Assembly: GCA_022113835.1 (NCBI GenBank)
Contig: JAILWY010000020.1
Span: 1,860,001 to 1,924,000, forward strand
DNA length: 64,000 bases
Reading direction: 5' to 3'
Source of the DNA: Atopsyche davidsoni
Taxonomy: Eukaryota > Arthropoda > Insecta > Trichoptera > Hydrobiosidae
A program made the translations under genes and the position numbers. Below are positions 44,901 to 55,586 of the stretch, piece by piece (position 1 is the first letter of the stretch; the number at the start of each line of letters is the position of its first letter). Under the pieces are notes generated by a model. The model saw nothing but the letters and a program-made list of their open reading frames with translations, searched no databases and had not been told where the DNA came from.

Positions 44901-47900
44901 ATTATTTTATAAGGTATGTCAGTATTATTTCTGTTTAAATTTCAAATATTTGTATTTCAAGTATGGTATTTGTCAACAAACAAATATTTTCAAAGTGACA
45001 CAACTCAAAAATCAGCATACTCCATTTGACATCGCCGGCAACCTATTACCTGTATAATCGCTGCTTATTAATTAATGCTTTTGTGTGTTTATTAATCTAA
45101 TATGATCAAAAACCAATATTTTAGGAATCTGCACGATGCTCTGTCTGGGCACACGTCGACAAGTGTCGCAGAGGCTGTCAAGTATTCAGAGAAGTCGCGC
45201 ACTAAATGTATCGGCATCACTATAGAGACACGACCCGACTACTGCCTGAAGAGGCACCTGTCTGACATGCTGGCGTACGGCTGCACCAGGTAATGCAACA
45301 CTATTTTTATTATATTAAACATACAATATTCAATAATTGGTAGAATCAGTGCTACTTTGTTTAATAATAGAAATATGCAATAAGAAATAATAAATAAATT
45401 ATACATAAATACTAAGAAATTTTCATGAACAATAAATTATAAACAATGACGATATGAATTCAAATCATTGAAGCATTTTTTAAACAGAGGCACATGAACT
45501 CGTGTATATGTATGTAAACAACTTTTAGATTGGAAATTGGAGTTCAATCCGTGTATGAAGACATAGCCCGAGACACCAACAGAGGACACACCGTGCGAGC
45601 GGTGTCTGAAAGTTTTCACATGGCCAAGGATGCTGGATTTAAGGTTCTATAACACTTCTGCTTGAAGGCTTGTCGAAGACTCACTCTGCTTCTGGGGTCT
45701 TCATCAAATACATAATTATTAATAAACTGTTCAGCATTATAACATTAGAATGATAATTGATTAACCAGGTAGTAGCACACATGATGCCGGATCTGCCCAA
45801 TGTAGACTTTGAGCGAGACGTGGCGCAGTTCACAGAGTTCTTTGAGAACCCAGCATTTCGGGCTGATGGACTGAAGATATACCCCACGCTAGTCATCCGA
45901 GGGACCGGACTGTACGAACTTTGGAAGACAGGCCGCTACAAAAGCTACCCTCCCTCCACTCTCGTGGATCTGGTGGCTCGCGTTCTGGCTCTGGTGCCTC
46001 CTTGGACTAGAGTCTACAGGTGCGACCTCTTTTTTTCTCCTTCACATTGCCAATATTTTTGTTTGATGCTCAATTTAATGGACATCAAAGCCAATCACAG
46101 ACGAACAAAGATGGACCACACGCTTCACCCAGTCGTCATCTTCTATTCAACAAGAACCTTATTATAAAATTAACCGTCTTCTGGAAATCGTACCCAGCTG
46201 ATAATAATGAATGAATATATCCAATTTTCAATTGCCAACACAAGAAACGGCTGAATCTTTCACATGCAACTAAAGTTAACACTCGTGAACTTCTAGCAAG
46301 TTCATTAAAGTGAAGAGGCCTGGTTATTTCTTGAGAGATTTTTTCGTCATGTCTGGTTGAGTAGAATGAACCGGTGAGCATTCTGCACCGCATTCTGTAA
46401 AGGATGAGCACTTCGATTATCGGCGCAGAGTGGGTTATTCGGTGGTAAAGTTATATTATGCATTACTTTCAGGGTACAGCGAGACATTCCGATGCCATTG
46501 GTGAGCTCCGGAGTAGAGCATGGAAACCTGCGAGAATTGGCGCTGGCTCGCATGAAAGACCTGGGAACTGACTGCCGCGACGTGAGGACCAGAGAGGTCG
46601 GCATCCAAGAAATCCACAACAGAGTCAGGCCTTATGAGGTACGCTCAACTCTTAATTATTTCAGTCTAGATTTACCAAGATTCTGATAAAAATACAAACA
46701 ATTATCAAATAAAAAATATCCCATTCATTGAGAACTTATACCTCTCCAGGTTGAACTAATTCGGAGAGATTATGTCGCCAATGGTGGCTGGGAGACATTC
46801 CTGGCATACGAGGACCCCCTCCAGGACATTTTGGTGGGGCTGCTGCGTTTGCGCAAGTGCTCAGGCGAGACATACCGACCGGAGCTTAAGCCCTGTTCTG
46901 ACTTCAAGCAGTGCAGTATTGTCAGGGAGTTGCACGTGTATGGCAGCGTGGTCCCCGTGAGTACTACAAGTAGAGAGTAGACCGTGTACATTGTGTTCAT
47001 TTATAAAGTAGTTCTACCCTGAGTATCTTATAAAACATGAAAAGAATATACCATTATTGTATATTTTAGGTGAATGCACGAGATCCCACCAAATTCCAGC
47101 ACCAGGGCTTCGGAATGCTCCTAATGGAGGAGGCCGAGAGGATAGCCCGTGAAGAGCACGGCTCTAATAAAATGGCTGTTATTTCTGGTGTTGGCACACG
47201 GAATTATTATGCCAAAATCGGATACCATCTCGAGGGACCCTATATGGTCAAAACGCTTTGAAACCTCTAAAACTATCAAGACTCAGGAAAACAACATTAG
47301 GTGCCTGCCGGTGCCTTGTTAAATTGATGATCGTTCATCATCATCATTGATTAACAAGAATGATGTTGATGACCACCTGAATAGAAACCTCATGGTTGGT
47401 ATCAAGCATTTGTAACCATTGGACCTCGAGGCTATGTAAATATACAAAGATTGTGGATCAGATGAATGGATGTGATGGAACATTTTTCCCGGCCCGCCTT
47501 GAACATTTTTCTGGCCTGCGAAATACATCACACTTTTGTAAAATATATTTATTTTATAATGGTCAAAGTAATGAAAACCACTTTTATAAAAATACATTAT
47601 TTTTGCGTACATATATTACCTGTTTTGTTTTTGAGTTTATAGTTGTCTTTCTATTTCTATTTATATCTAATATAACAGGCCACTATTATTTCCTATAGCT
47701 AAATTAAAACATTAAAAAAACCAAACCCCGATGTATAGGATCTTTTAACAGACTCTGAGAGTTGTTGACGCCTGGATTTCCCCCGTCTCTCTTCACTGTC
47801 CCTGATCATCATGATGGCCCATCTGACTGCGATCAGGGACAGCAGGTGAGCTCTTACTATCCCCGAACGTGTAGAAAACATAAAATCAAACAGTATTTAT

Positions 47901-48568
47901 ATTTTGCAGGGATGCCCAAAAATATGGCACCAGCAGCTAATGTTTTCATTGTGTGATGCGAACCATCGAATGTAAATATTTCAATAAAAGATAATGGCAA
48001 ATCGTTGTTTGATTATTAATTTTCAACTTCTCAGCGTAGAAGTCACTTGTAATTTTTTCTATGATTATTAATTGTGTTCTTACACAGACCAGAAATTCAA
48101 GACAAGCGGAACTGAAATTACAGTTAAAAATCCTTGAAATTTATTTTCGGGCACAGGCTCGTGTTCACCTCAACTGCTCCGTCAGTCCTTAACCTCTGCC
48201 TCTCCTTTTCCCTCCAGGCCTGACCCTCCTCTCGGCATCCACCCTACTGAGATATATCCTATGCATATGGGATTACTACCAAATTATACAGGACATGTCC
48301 CGGGAATCAAATTTAGGTTTGTATTTTAATGTTTATGTTCTGCCCTCACCGCACGCCATATATGTATAATTATGGTTAGTCCTATTGTTTGATGACGATG
48401 GCAAATATTTCCTCACTTGCCGAGAGTGGTTCTCTTTATATAGTCGCAGTCGCGTCAGAGATGGGAGGCTTTTTATAATCGAGTTACTTTTTTTAAAGGT
48501 TCGGCAGGACATTTGGGAACGACACCAGAGACGCTAAACGCTGGTTCCGAGGAGATTATCTGACTTAA
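38972..48568 (+). CDS. CIMIP2: CIMIP2/FAM166-type ciliary microtubule inner protein (8 coding exons, host of Elp3)
   Basis: Coding exons: 38,972-39,009; 41,825-41,963; 42,401-42,497; 42,745-42,905; 43,062-43,224; 43,559-43,697; 48,218-48,316; 48,499-48,568. The sum is 906 bases, 301 residues, close to vertebrate FAM166A/B length. All junctions are GT-AG and in phase. Family hallmarks appear in order: N-terminal [19 protein letters not shown] (residues 7-25), [18 protein letters not shown] (about 79-96), [13 protein letters not shown], and C-terminal [19 protein letters not shown] with [10 protein letters not shown]. These are the repeated GYTG-P microtubule-lining motifs of CIMIP2 proteins, which sit inside axonemal doublet microtubules. 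Expression in sperm or other ciliated cells is expected from the family. Exon 1 codes for only 12 residues and a split Gly. Intron 6 (4,520 bases) contains all of Elp3. A poly(A) signal lies at 48,682. The exact A/B/C paralogue is not decided. Confidence 0.9.
39010..41650. other. CIMIP2 intron 1: degenerate tandem words and MITEs
   Basis: 39,640-39,860 is GC-rich. From about 39,855 to 40,640 degenerate units repeat (AGCGTCACAAAAAC; TTCTTCTAAATnGGTGTA; TTGTGACnCGTnTGA), the clearest at 39,980 and 40,255. 40,967-41,490 holds several copies of a terminal-inverted-repeat MITE. No gene seen. Confidence 0.45.
40967..41490. mobile_element. Cluster of nested short MITEs
   Basis: Ends of the type GGTTGTCG-n-GCGT-n-GTGTGTAGGCnGCT occur at 40,970-41,003, 41,350-41,375 and 41,450-41,480. 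Complementary ends (AGCTGCCAACACACACTGCG) occur at 41,125. ACAAAACTATAAAAAAACACCC near 41,292 is mirrored by GGGTATTTTATTTTTAGGG then TTTTGT near 41,410. The family matches the MITE at 17,547. Confidence 0.6.
41660..41750 (+). repeat. tRNA-like SINE copy just upstream of CIMIP2 exon 2
   Basis: CGTGGTTCATCGGCTAGCAT (A box) and GGCTTTGAGCCCGGTTTTC (B-box-like). It ends about 75 bases before the exon 2 acceptor. Confidence 0.55.
43698..44350 (+). promoter_or_regulatory. Elp3 upstream region: CCAAT boxes in an inverted repeat
   Basis: This interval lies between CIMIP2 exon 6 and the Elp3 start. At about 44,130-44,245, AACTCGCAATCAGCCAATAG and CTATTGGCCAATCGCAAGTT are imperfect inverted repeats that together carry three CCAAT/ATTGG words 110-200 bases upstream of the Elp3 ATG. 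The outer flanks (ACACACGCAGAGACACAACT, GCCGTGTGTCGGCG) resemble the window's MITE ends. It is a likely NF-Y type promoter, by inference. Confidence 0.5.
44351..47261 (+). CDS. Elp3: Elongator complex protein 3, tRNA-modifying radical-SAM acetyltransferase (7 exons)
   Basis: Exons: 44,351-44,913; 45,125-45,289; 45,529-45,643; 45,769-46,019; 46,473-46,638; 46,750-46,956; 47,070-47,261. The sum is 1,659 bases, 552 residues, the normal Elp3 length. Elp3 is the catalytic subunit of Elongator; it adds the carboxymethyl group to wobble uridines of tRNA using acetyl-CoA and a radical-SAM centre. Visible hallmarks: [20 protein letters not shown] with cluster cysteines at residues 100, 110 and 113; [38 protein letters not shown]; and a C-terminal GNAT fold with [16 protein letters not shown] (acetyl-CoA loop) and [19 protein letters not shown]. 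The ATG is the only in-frame one preceding the conserved [14 protein letters not shown]. All junctions are phase-consistent; the intron 3 donor (AAG|GTTCTA) is weak. The gene lies wholly inside intron 6 of the CIMIP2 gene, on the same strand. A poly(A) signal lies at 47,983. Confidence 0.97.
47983..47988 (+). terminator. Poly(A) signal AATAAA, probably for Elp3
   Basis: AATAAA lies 722 bases after the Elp3 stop and 230 bases before the next CIMIP2 exon. It is the most plausible Elp3 3' end signal in that interval. Premature use would truncate CIMIP2 transcripts. Confidence 0.5.
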
Positions 48569-48681
48569 AAAGAGTTGAATTATATACTTACGAGAAAGAC
48601 CCTTTACCCAATATTATGTAAACTAAAGTTAAAATGTGGATTCGAATCCTGTTAAAAAAAATTATTTGATAAAATTTCTAA

Positions 48682-48687
48682 AATAAA
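48682..48687 (+). terminator. Poly(A) signal AATAAA for the CIMIP2 gene
   Basis: AATAAA lies 114 bases after the CIMIP2 stop codon, giving a short 3' UTR before the convergent KYAT gene. Confidence 0.6.
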
Positions 48688-49014
48688 TATTTCATAAACA
48701 CTGATCCGGAGTTCGATGGTTCAGAAATACACAAAATATTTAAAAACTTTGGTTTGGGCGCTATAAATCACTCACCTCGTCTTGTAACGCAGTTCTCCAA
48801 GTTTTATTGAACTAATGTTGATTTCCTGGTAAACAAAATGACAAAGTATTTATTTAACATGTTTAGAAAAATATATTTATTTATAAATTAACAAGTATAT
48901 AAATATACGATTGAAGTACAATTGTCGGCAATGCATTCTCGTCCTTAAATGCTAAACAATAATTTCCATTGCAAATTTGAATATCTACAAAATATCAACT
49001 TCTCGAATAAGTTT

Positions 49015-49020
49015 TTTATT
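49015..49020 (-). terminator. Poly(A) signal for KYAT (minus strand)
   Basis: The minus strand reads AATAAA here, about 280 bases past the KYAT stop. The two genes converge without overlap. Confidence 0.5.
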
Positions 49021-49300
49021 AATGTGTATTTTATAAAATATATTTAATATCATTGACAGAAATTACTTTGTGGAATTCTACTATAATGTTGGCGAAGCTA
49101 GTCGCATGATTGATCAAATGGAAAGTTAACAAAAGATTATTTAATATATATATTAAATATATTTATAAGAATTATGGTACAAATTGTATTAGCAGATCAT
49201 TTCTTCAGTTTGCCGACGACGGATCAGCTGCCTCTGTCAGCCTTTAATTTTTCCGTCGAGTCCGCAACAACTTGAGTAATTTCATTAATATACGTTGTGA

Positions 49301-52300
49301 TTATAATTTGCTGGAGTTGGTCCATGCGTGGAGGATATCGGCGGCTTTTTGAAGATTCTCGTCTTTCTGTAATCGTAAATTTAGAATTTATGACACTTGT
49401 CGGTGAGCAAATATGCCTACAATTAAAGATGTAATTGTCTCACCTTGATGAAGCAGTATCGGACGTAGTCCTCGGCCAGGTGCTTGTTGGAGGCATTGTA
49501 GAATGCACTGGGCGGGATCCCTTGGAGGCCCACCTTCTTGGTCATGTACTTGGTGAACTTGTAGTCCCGGTACTTGTCCGTCTCCTTCGACAGGTCCACC
49601 TTGCTAGCTGCAAGAACAGACAATGTTTCTTATGCACTATGCCACAGCAAATTATGATTGATGTTCCAACGTTTTGGCTCCGATACTTGAGTCAATTTTA
49701 AAGAATGAAATGGAATTTTACTTTTATATGGATTTGAATGCTCGACTCCGAGATTCGGTTTCCTAGGCATCCTCAGGTGAGCGCACATTTTAATTTATAC
49801 AATTTCCTGGTCGCAGCTTTGTTTGCAATTGTGTTTCATGTTTCTGAAGATGTACTGTCAAATTGAATACTCACCCAGCTTGGACCAGTCAGCCAACATG
49901 AAGTAGCCTCCCTCGGGAATAGTGGGGTTCATGCCAGCATCGGCCAGGAACTTGGCCATGAAATCCCGTTTGGCCAAGAGCTCGGCGGGAAGCGCCTGGA
50001 AGTAGCACTCAGGACTGCCCAGCCTCTCCAGCTCCAATTCGAAGCCTCGAGCTACTGCTTCCTATCAAAATCATATAGATTAGATCCGATTTTTTTAAAA
50101 TTAATATCTTTACTTCGCAAACGGGAGACACCCGAGCTCGTCTAATAAGAATAAAAACTCCAACGCACACTCTGTTAGTCTTTCAAATATTATGTAATGT
50201 AATTAATGATTTTCTTATCAGTCATGCTCTTTATCTCTACAGCATCCGAATCCATCTCACCTGGATGGTGGTGTTGCAAGTGTAGATGCAGTTTTGATGA
50301 ACGGACGCCAGATTGCTCATGAGACCGGCAGGTCCGTAAGCCCAGCCGGTCTTCCAGCCAGTCACGGAGAAGGTCTTGCCGGCCGAGCCGATGGTGATAG
50401 TGCGCTCCCACATTCCGGGGAGGGTCGCTGCACAACAAAACAGCCAACATTTTACAACTGCCCGCCACAAACTTGACTATAGCAAGTTGCTAGTCTTCAT
50501 AAGACAGTCGAGTTATCAAAAGTCTTGTGTCTTGCTTTGAACACTAAAAATACGGTCAATCTAACTCAAATGGCATACCCATCCTGATGTGCTTGTAGGG
50601 CTTGTAGACAAGCCACTCGTAGACCTCGTCGGAGATGCACATCACGTTGTACTTCTTGCAAAGGTCTGCAATGAACTCCAACTCCTTCATGCTGAACACT
50701 TTACCCAGCGGATTATGAGGAGAGTTGACAATGATCGCCTTAGTCTTGCTGTTGAACAGTGCGCGTAACTCATTCTCGTCGAGAACCCAGTCTGACGAGA
50801 GGATAGTTCCCTCCTTCTTGCGCTTTAAATTAACATTTTAAATTCAACATTTGCTAAAAAAATATGATGTATACAAGATGGTCAGGTGAACTGCAATACT
50901 CTAGTGAGGTGTGCTATACTGATAGAAAGTACCCACGGGTTTCAGGGGAATGAAGCGAGGGGTGCCGCCGGCCATCCTGACCATCGGCTCGTAGCAGTCG
51001 AAGAACGGCTCGATGATGATAACTTCGTCTCCGGTGTCAACATGTCCTGTTGCAAAAACGGATGTACATGGTGTGATTACTTGTCTAGACTCAATAATAA
51101 TAAAAAATTTAATATAACCTAACCTCAAAACTGTCAAAACACTAACCTAAGATGGTGGAGAAAAGAGCTTCATAAGCTCCGGCCGTGACCAGCACCTCCG
51201 TGTTAGGATTAATATCCCTGTTGCACAATTTAGAGTACAACTTGGAGATGGCGTTGACAAGACGCGGATGTCCCTAAAAATAAGATCGATAAATGTAATA
51301 AAAACAATTCAGTTTTTCAAATTTGTAGAGTCAACATAAATAGTCTGATATATTAGAAATATTTTCTCACATATCCTCGTGTGTACTGGTAAAGAAGTAC
51401 ATCGGGTCCTTGTCCAATGTCCACGAGGGCTTTACCGATGTAGTCCGGGGCGGCAAAGTCGGGAAAGCCCTGACCCAAGTTCAGAGGTTTGTGCTCCGCA
51501 GCCAACTGGATGTACTCCACCCTGCGAGCGATATTCGAATCAAACAAAACCGTTTTATATGATTTTTTAACGCATAACACTGTTTAAAATTAAAATATGA
51601 ATGCATGAATATACATTGCATAAATTTAATATTTTTATTTGCAAATTTATACGATACTTATTACTTCGTTTATGATTATTTACAAGGAAGGCTGGTTGGT
51701 CTTCCTTTAAGGACAACACGGCGTCCTGTTGATCTAATAACAAATAAATAAAACAACAGCGAGATTTCGGTACATTGCAAACCTTGGCCGCAAGCCGCTG
51801 CTCTATAAATTACTTTATCATTGAATTGACAATGTAATGATCCCTGACCTTCAATTTAAGCGACGTTTCCTGTTATACTGCCGAGTGTCGGGATATCGAA
51901 TAATTACTTTTATTCAAAAGCCCGTACAAGTTTAATTATTTATTCACTAAGCATTTTATAAATAAAAGAGTGTTTAATATTAAAATTAGTTATTAATGTA
52001 TGGAAAAACATTCATCGATAATTTTACTGCGTTATGTTTATATTTATAATCAAATACTCTTATTATAAATATTATTATTTTAAGTGTATTTAATCTAATT
52101 CTAGATTCTTATTGATTAGTTCTTATCTCCGTTGATTATCTTTAATTTTCTGTTTCGATTGTAGCTAATGAATATATTTTTTTATTATATGGGACTAAAT
52201 ACGACCGTTTGACTTATTTAATGCAGCATGGTTATATTTAACACTAATATATTTAAACTAATCAAGATCGCAGTATCGTTAATGTATATAAATCAGGCCT

Positions 52301-53324
52301 CTTATCAGTTCGAGCTTGATAATAAATTTTATTTAATAAATATGATAAGTGTTTAAGAAACAACGATACTTAGTTGATCGTAAAATAAACAACACATATC
52401 AATCCCTTTGAAGTAGCGGACGATTCATAATTTTTAAGAATCGAAAACCCTATCGTCGGTTAACGATTGCGCTGGAACGGTTTTTATAAAAGGCTCTGCT
52501 ACTAAATTCTATAAAGAAAATATAACCTATAAGTCTAATATATTTATTAAATTGATGATCAGTTATGATATTTTATTCTCAGGGAATGCTACATAAGACT
52601 CGAGGAAAGCTATAATGGTTCATTCCGGTGTCTATGTTGTGTGTCCAACATATTCTTAAAGAATTTATTTTATCACTATAACGATAAGCGTAAAAATTTT
52701 ATCTATCCAAAATAAATAATATCAAATATTTTTATTGTAACTTTTAATATTGACGTTGAGAGATGACGTCTGGGAATCAAAGGCGGTTTGGTTTTTTTCC
52801 ATAAAATAATATTGCCGTTATATAACAAAAGCGTGTAGTGAGATCTTAAAATGGGCGGCCGGTGTTTGAACAGGTTTTATGGAAAAGTAATGCATAGCTC
52901 GTCTTATTAAAGACAAGTTTCAGCACCAGTAAAAATAGTTCAAATTATTTAATCATCTATTTTTACAAATAATTATTTTTAAATATTTTTTGTGCAATTG
53001 AATTATGGCTTAAGTTACTGTTGGACCAACTGAAAAAAATCTAGTTGATTTTTATTATTGAATATTTGATAAGCTTAGATCGTTTATCAATGCAAGTTGA
53101 TAACCATTTTATTAATTGTTATTTTAATACTACAAAAGTAAACCAGGGTTGAATTTTATGCAAAAGATTACTTACCAGACGCTCTTTTCTCCACCTCCGA
53201 GCTTCTTGGGGAGAGAAAATTTATCACCGCTCATATTGACAGCAGAAACGCTCAAAGATCGGGACAAACTCAAGGATCCAACTAATTTTTCGACCGCTTT
53301 CAACTGCGACACTCGACCAAACAT
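49301..53324 (-). CDS. KYAT: Kynurenine aminotransferase / cysteine-S-conjugate beta-lyase (9 exons)
   Basis: Exons in order: 53,324-53,176; 51,521-51,371; 51,273-51,147; 51,046-50,937; 50,822-50,579; 50,427-50,261; 50,061-49,875; 49,607-49,444; 49,366-49,301. The sum is 1,365 bases, 454 residues. This is a fold-type I PLP aminotransferase that converts kynurenine to kynurenic acid, or cleaves cysteine S-conjugates. Family motifs: [73 protein letters not shown], and [19 protein letters not shown] with the PLP lysine at residue 278. The first 30 residues ([20 protein letters not shown]...) are basic and lack acidic clusters, like a mitochondrial leader. Met31 ([10 protein letters not shown]) could start a cytosolic form. 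The KYAT1 versus KYAT3 subtype is not resolved. It is convergent with the CIMIP2 gene. Confidence 0.95.
51522..53175. other. KYAT intron 1, AT-rich, no feature seen
   Basis: This is 1.65 kb of very AT-rich sequence without recognisable repeats or frames. Confidence 0.5.
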
Positions 53325-55586
53325 CTTGAAAGAAAAACAAAAGGTAAATGCGAGAAATAAATATCAATAAACCTTGCGAAAAAAACTACACGTCAGAAGT
53401 ACTACACGACCAACATAACCTCAAAGTCATTTTCCGACATACGTATATACATCGGTTATATTCATACTACACACAGAAATACTTATAAACTACGTATGAA
53501 TTACGTCCTCAGATAATAATTGATTGGCATTACGTACACAATATCGCAAGTGAGCGAGTGTGAAAAAAACCGGCTGGCCGAAACTACAACTGACACTGTC
53601 ACCGGACGAATGATAAAGAAACAAGCTAAACGAGAGGAAAGATAACTTTTATCTAGAATCTCGAAGGTCACGCACTTGACAAGAAGTATACATTGGCCAA
53701 AAAAAAAAACGCTGATATAAAATCTATTAAATGATTGTTGACATTATGTCACTAACCAGTTTCAACGTAGGGTCACCATGATTACATTTGTTTCAGATTG
53801 AGATGTTTTTTTTTAATAAATATATTTGACTCAAGCATTGAATACACAAATAATGATTAAATAGTTTAATTTATTTTTGTTTTTGTAGGAAAAACGGCAC
53901 ACTACCTACTCACGACGACTTCTTCTTCGGCCGGAAAAAATACCGTGCGTTTGACAGATCAAACAATAACAGGTTGTTGACAGATCTGATAGTAGTAAAA
54001 CCATTTTTTAACTTCCAGCTCCGGCAGCGTCTCCTTCGTTCATTTACAGCCTAACAAAAATAAAATAAAAATACTTGTAAAATAAGCTTGGTACCTGCGG
54101 GGAAGATCCCCTGCGTTTCTGTAAAAAGGTAATAAGCAGCATAATACATATTATCACATAAGAGAAAAAGTACAAGTCTGTCTTCATCTTCCGGTAAGAC
54201 ATGAAGACATTGGTCACAAAACCGAGCTCTCTCCAGCTCTTTTTTCATCTTTTCGCAGAAGTATTATTAACCGTAAGTAAGTATTACAACCATTTTTTTT
54301 TCTTATTCATCGGAGCTGGGAAACCGTTAATCTTCTTCGGCAGTGCCTCCTTTATTCATTTACAGACAGCTTAACAAAAATAAAAAAAAGGAAAACCTGA
54401 AAGAGACTTGGACCATGCGGAGAGATGTTACATGAAGAGGCAGCATATTACATATTATTAGTCATCAATATTACATAGTCTGTGTATTTGTATGTCAATA
54501 GTCCCTTCATCTTTTTATCTCAGCGTCCACATTTCTGAGTTTCATATGAGCTCTGGACTGATGAGAGTTTTGCTCTGCAGATTTCTTTATACATATAATT
54601 TCAATATTTCATTAATTAATGGCAAAAACAGACCTTGAAATCGTCTGACCCAACGAGCAAAATATTTTAAAGCCATAATGTGACGAGGCATAAATCAACT
54701 GAGGTAATGTCTGAAATAAAAAGTGATATTAATAATATTATATAACATTATTTTAATTTATAGCTGTAATTTAAGCGTAGATATAACTATCAACTTTTAA
54801 TTATATCTTTTCATGCAAGCGGTGAGCATTATCACTAATAGATAAGAACAAGAAGTCAACTGAATTGACTTTTTATTTTGTTATCTTCACAAACATCTTA
54901 TCTAGATGTATTTTTCATTTCTAAACTAGATACATAGAAAATTGTGTTACAATTTATCTTTGGATATTTTTAAACCTAGTGATTTAAATCAACTAAGAGA
55001 TTACATTGTGAGTTATTAAAACTCTAGGTAAATTATTTGTTTACTTGATTTTCTTATCAATTCTGATATCAGTTGAGTAAACGAAAAAAATTGTGAAATG
55101 AAAGTTTTTTTCTTCAATAAATCCGTTGGCTGTAATAATAAAGATCTATGTAGAGTTATCAAATAGAATTACTTTTTGTTAGACAGAAGTTAGAAATGTA
55201 ATACAAAAACATCTAGCTGTAATCTTTGAGATACCAATAATTTGGTTTTGGACATAACTGCATACTAGTAAATAAAAAATATAGTTTACCAAATTCAAAA
55301 CCAGATTTTCTACGAAACTATAATTTCATGTTTAAAAATTGAATAATTTTGTCAATCAAGAATTTTCCCAATCAAATTAGAGTAATTCTAGCATTGTTTT
55401 GTAATTATTAATTTTTGAAAAATAATTATACAGCCCTAACAACAAATTTAAAAAAAATAAAATTGTCTATGTTTTCGACTTTTCGATATTTTTGGCAGCA
55501 CTGGAAAAACTTATAGCCCAACAACTGTCATGTAGGGCCATTGTTTTGAAAAAACACAAAATTTTACGTGCCAGAAACATGAAACT
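53325..55586. other. Intergenic region between divergent KYAT and Hen1
   Basis: This must hold both promoters, since the genes diverge. No TATA or CpG signal stands out. It contains a duplicated segment at 54.0-54.55 kb (separate entry). The rest is AT-rich. Confidence 0.5.
54010..54550 (-). repeat. Two diverged copies of a 200-250 base segment with a short Cys-containing frame
   Basis: TCCTTCGTTCATTTACAGCC then TAACAAAAATAAA at 54,030 corresponds to TCCTTTATTCATTTACAGAC then AGCTTAACAAAAATAAA at 54,350, and downstream words also align. On the minus strand the left copy keeps a 65-codon frame including RARFCDQCLHVLPEDEDRLV and LCDNMYYAAYYLF, with a possible donor CCGCAG|GTACC. The right copy is broken by stops. 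It could be a dead exon or a repeat. I do not recognise the peptide. Confidence 0.4.

Noticed and set aside
47762..47956. Extra CIMIP2 exon between Elp3 and 48,218
   Set aside because: A TTTGCAG acceptor at about 47,910 is followed by a short frame, but it has no family motif and would break the phase match between 43,697 and 48,218.
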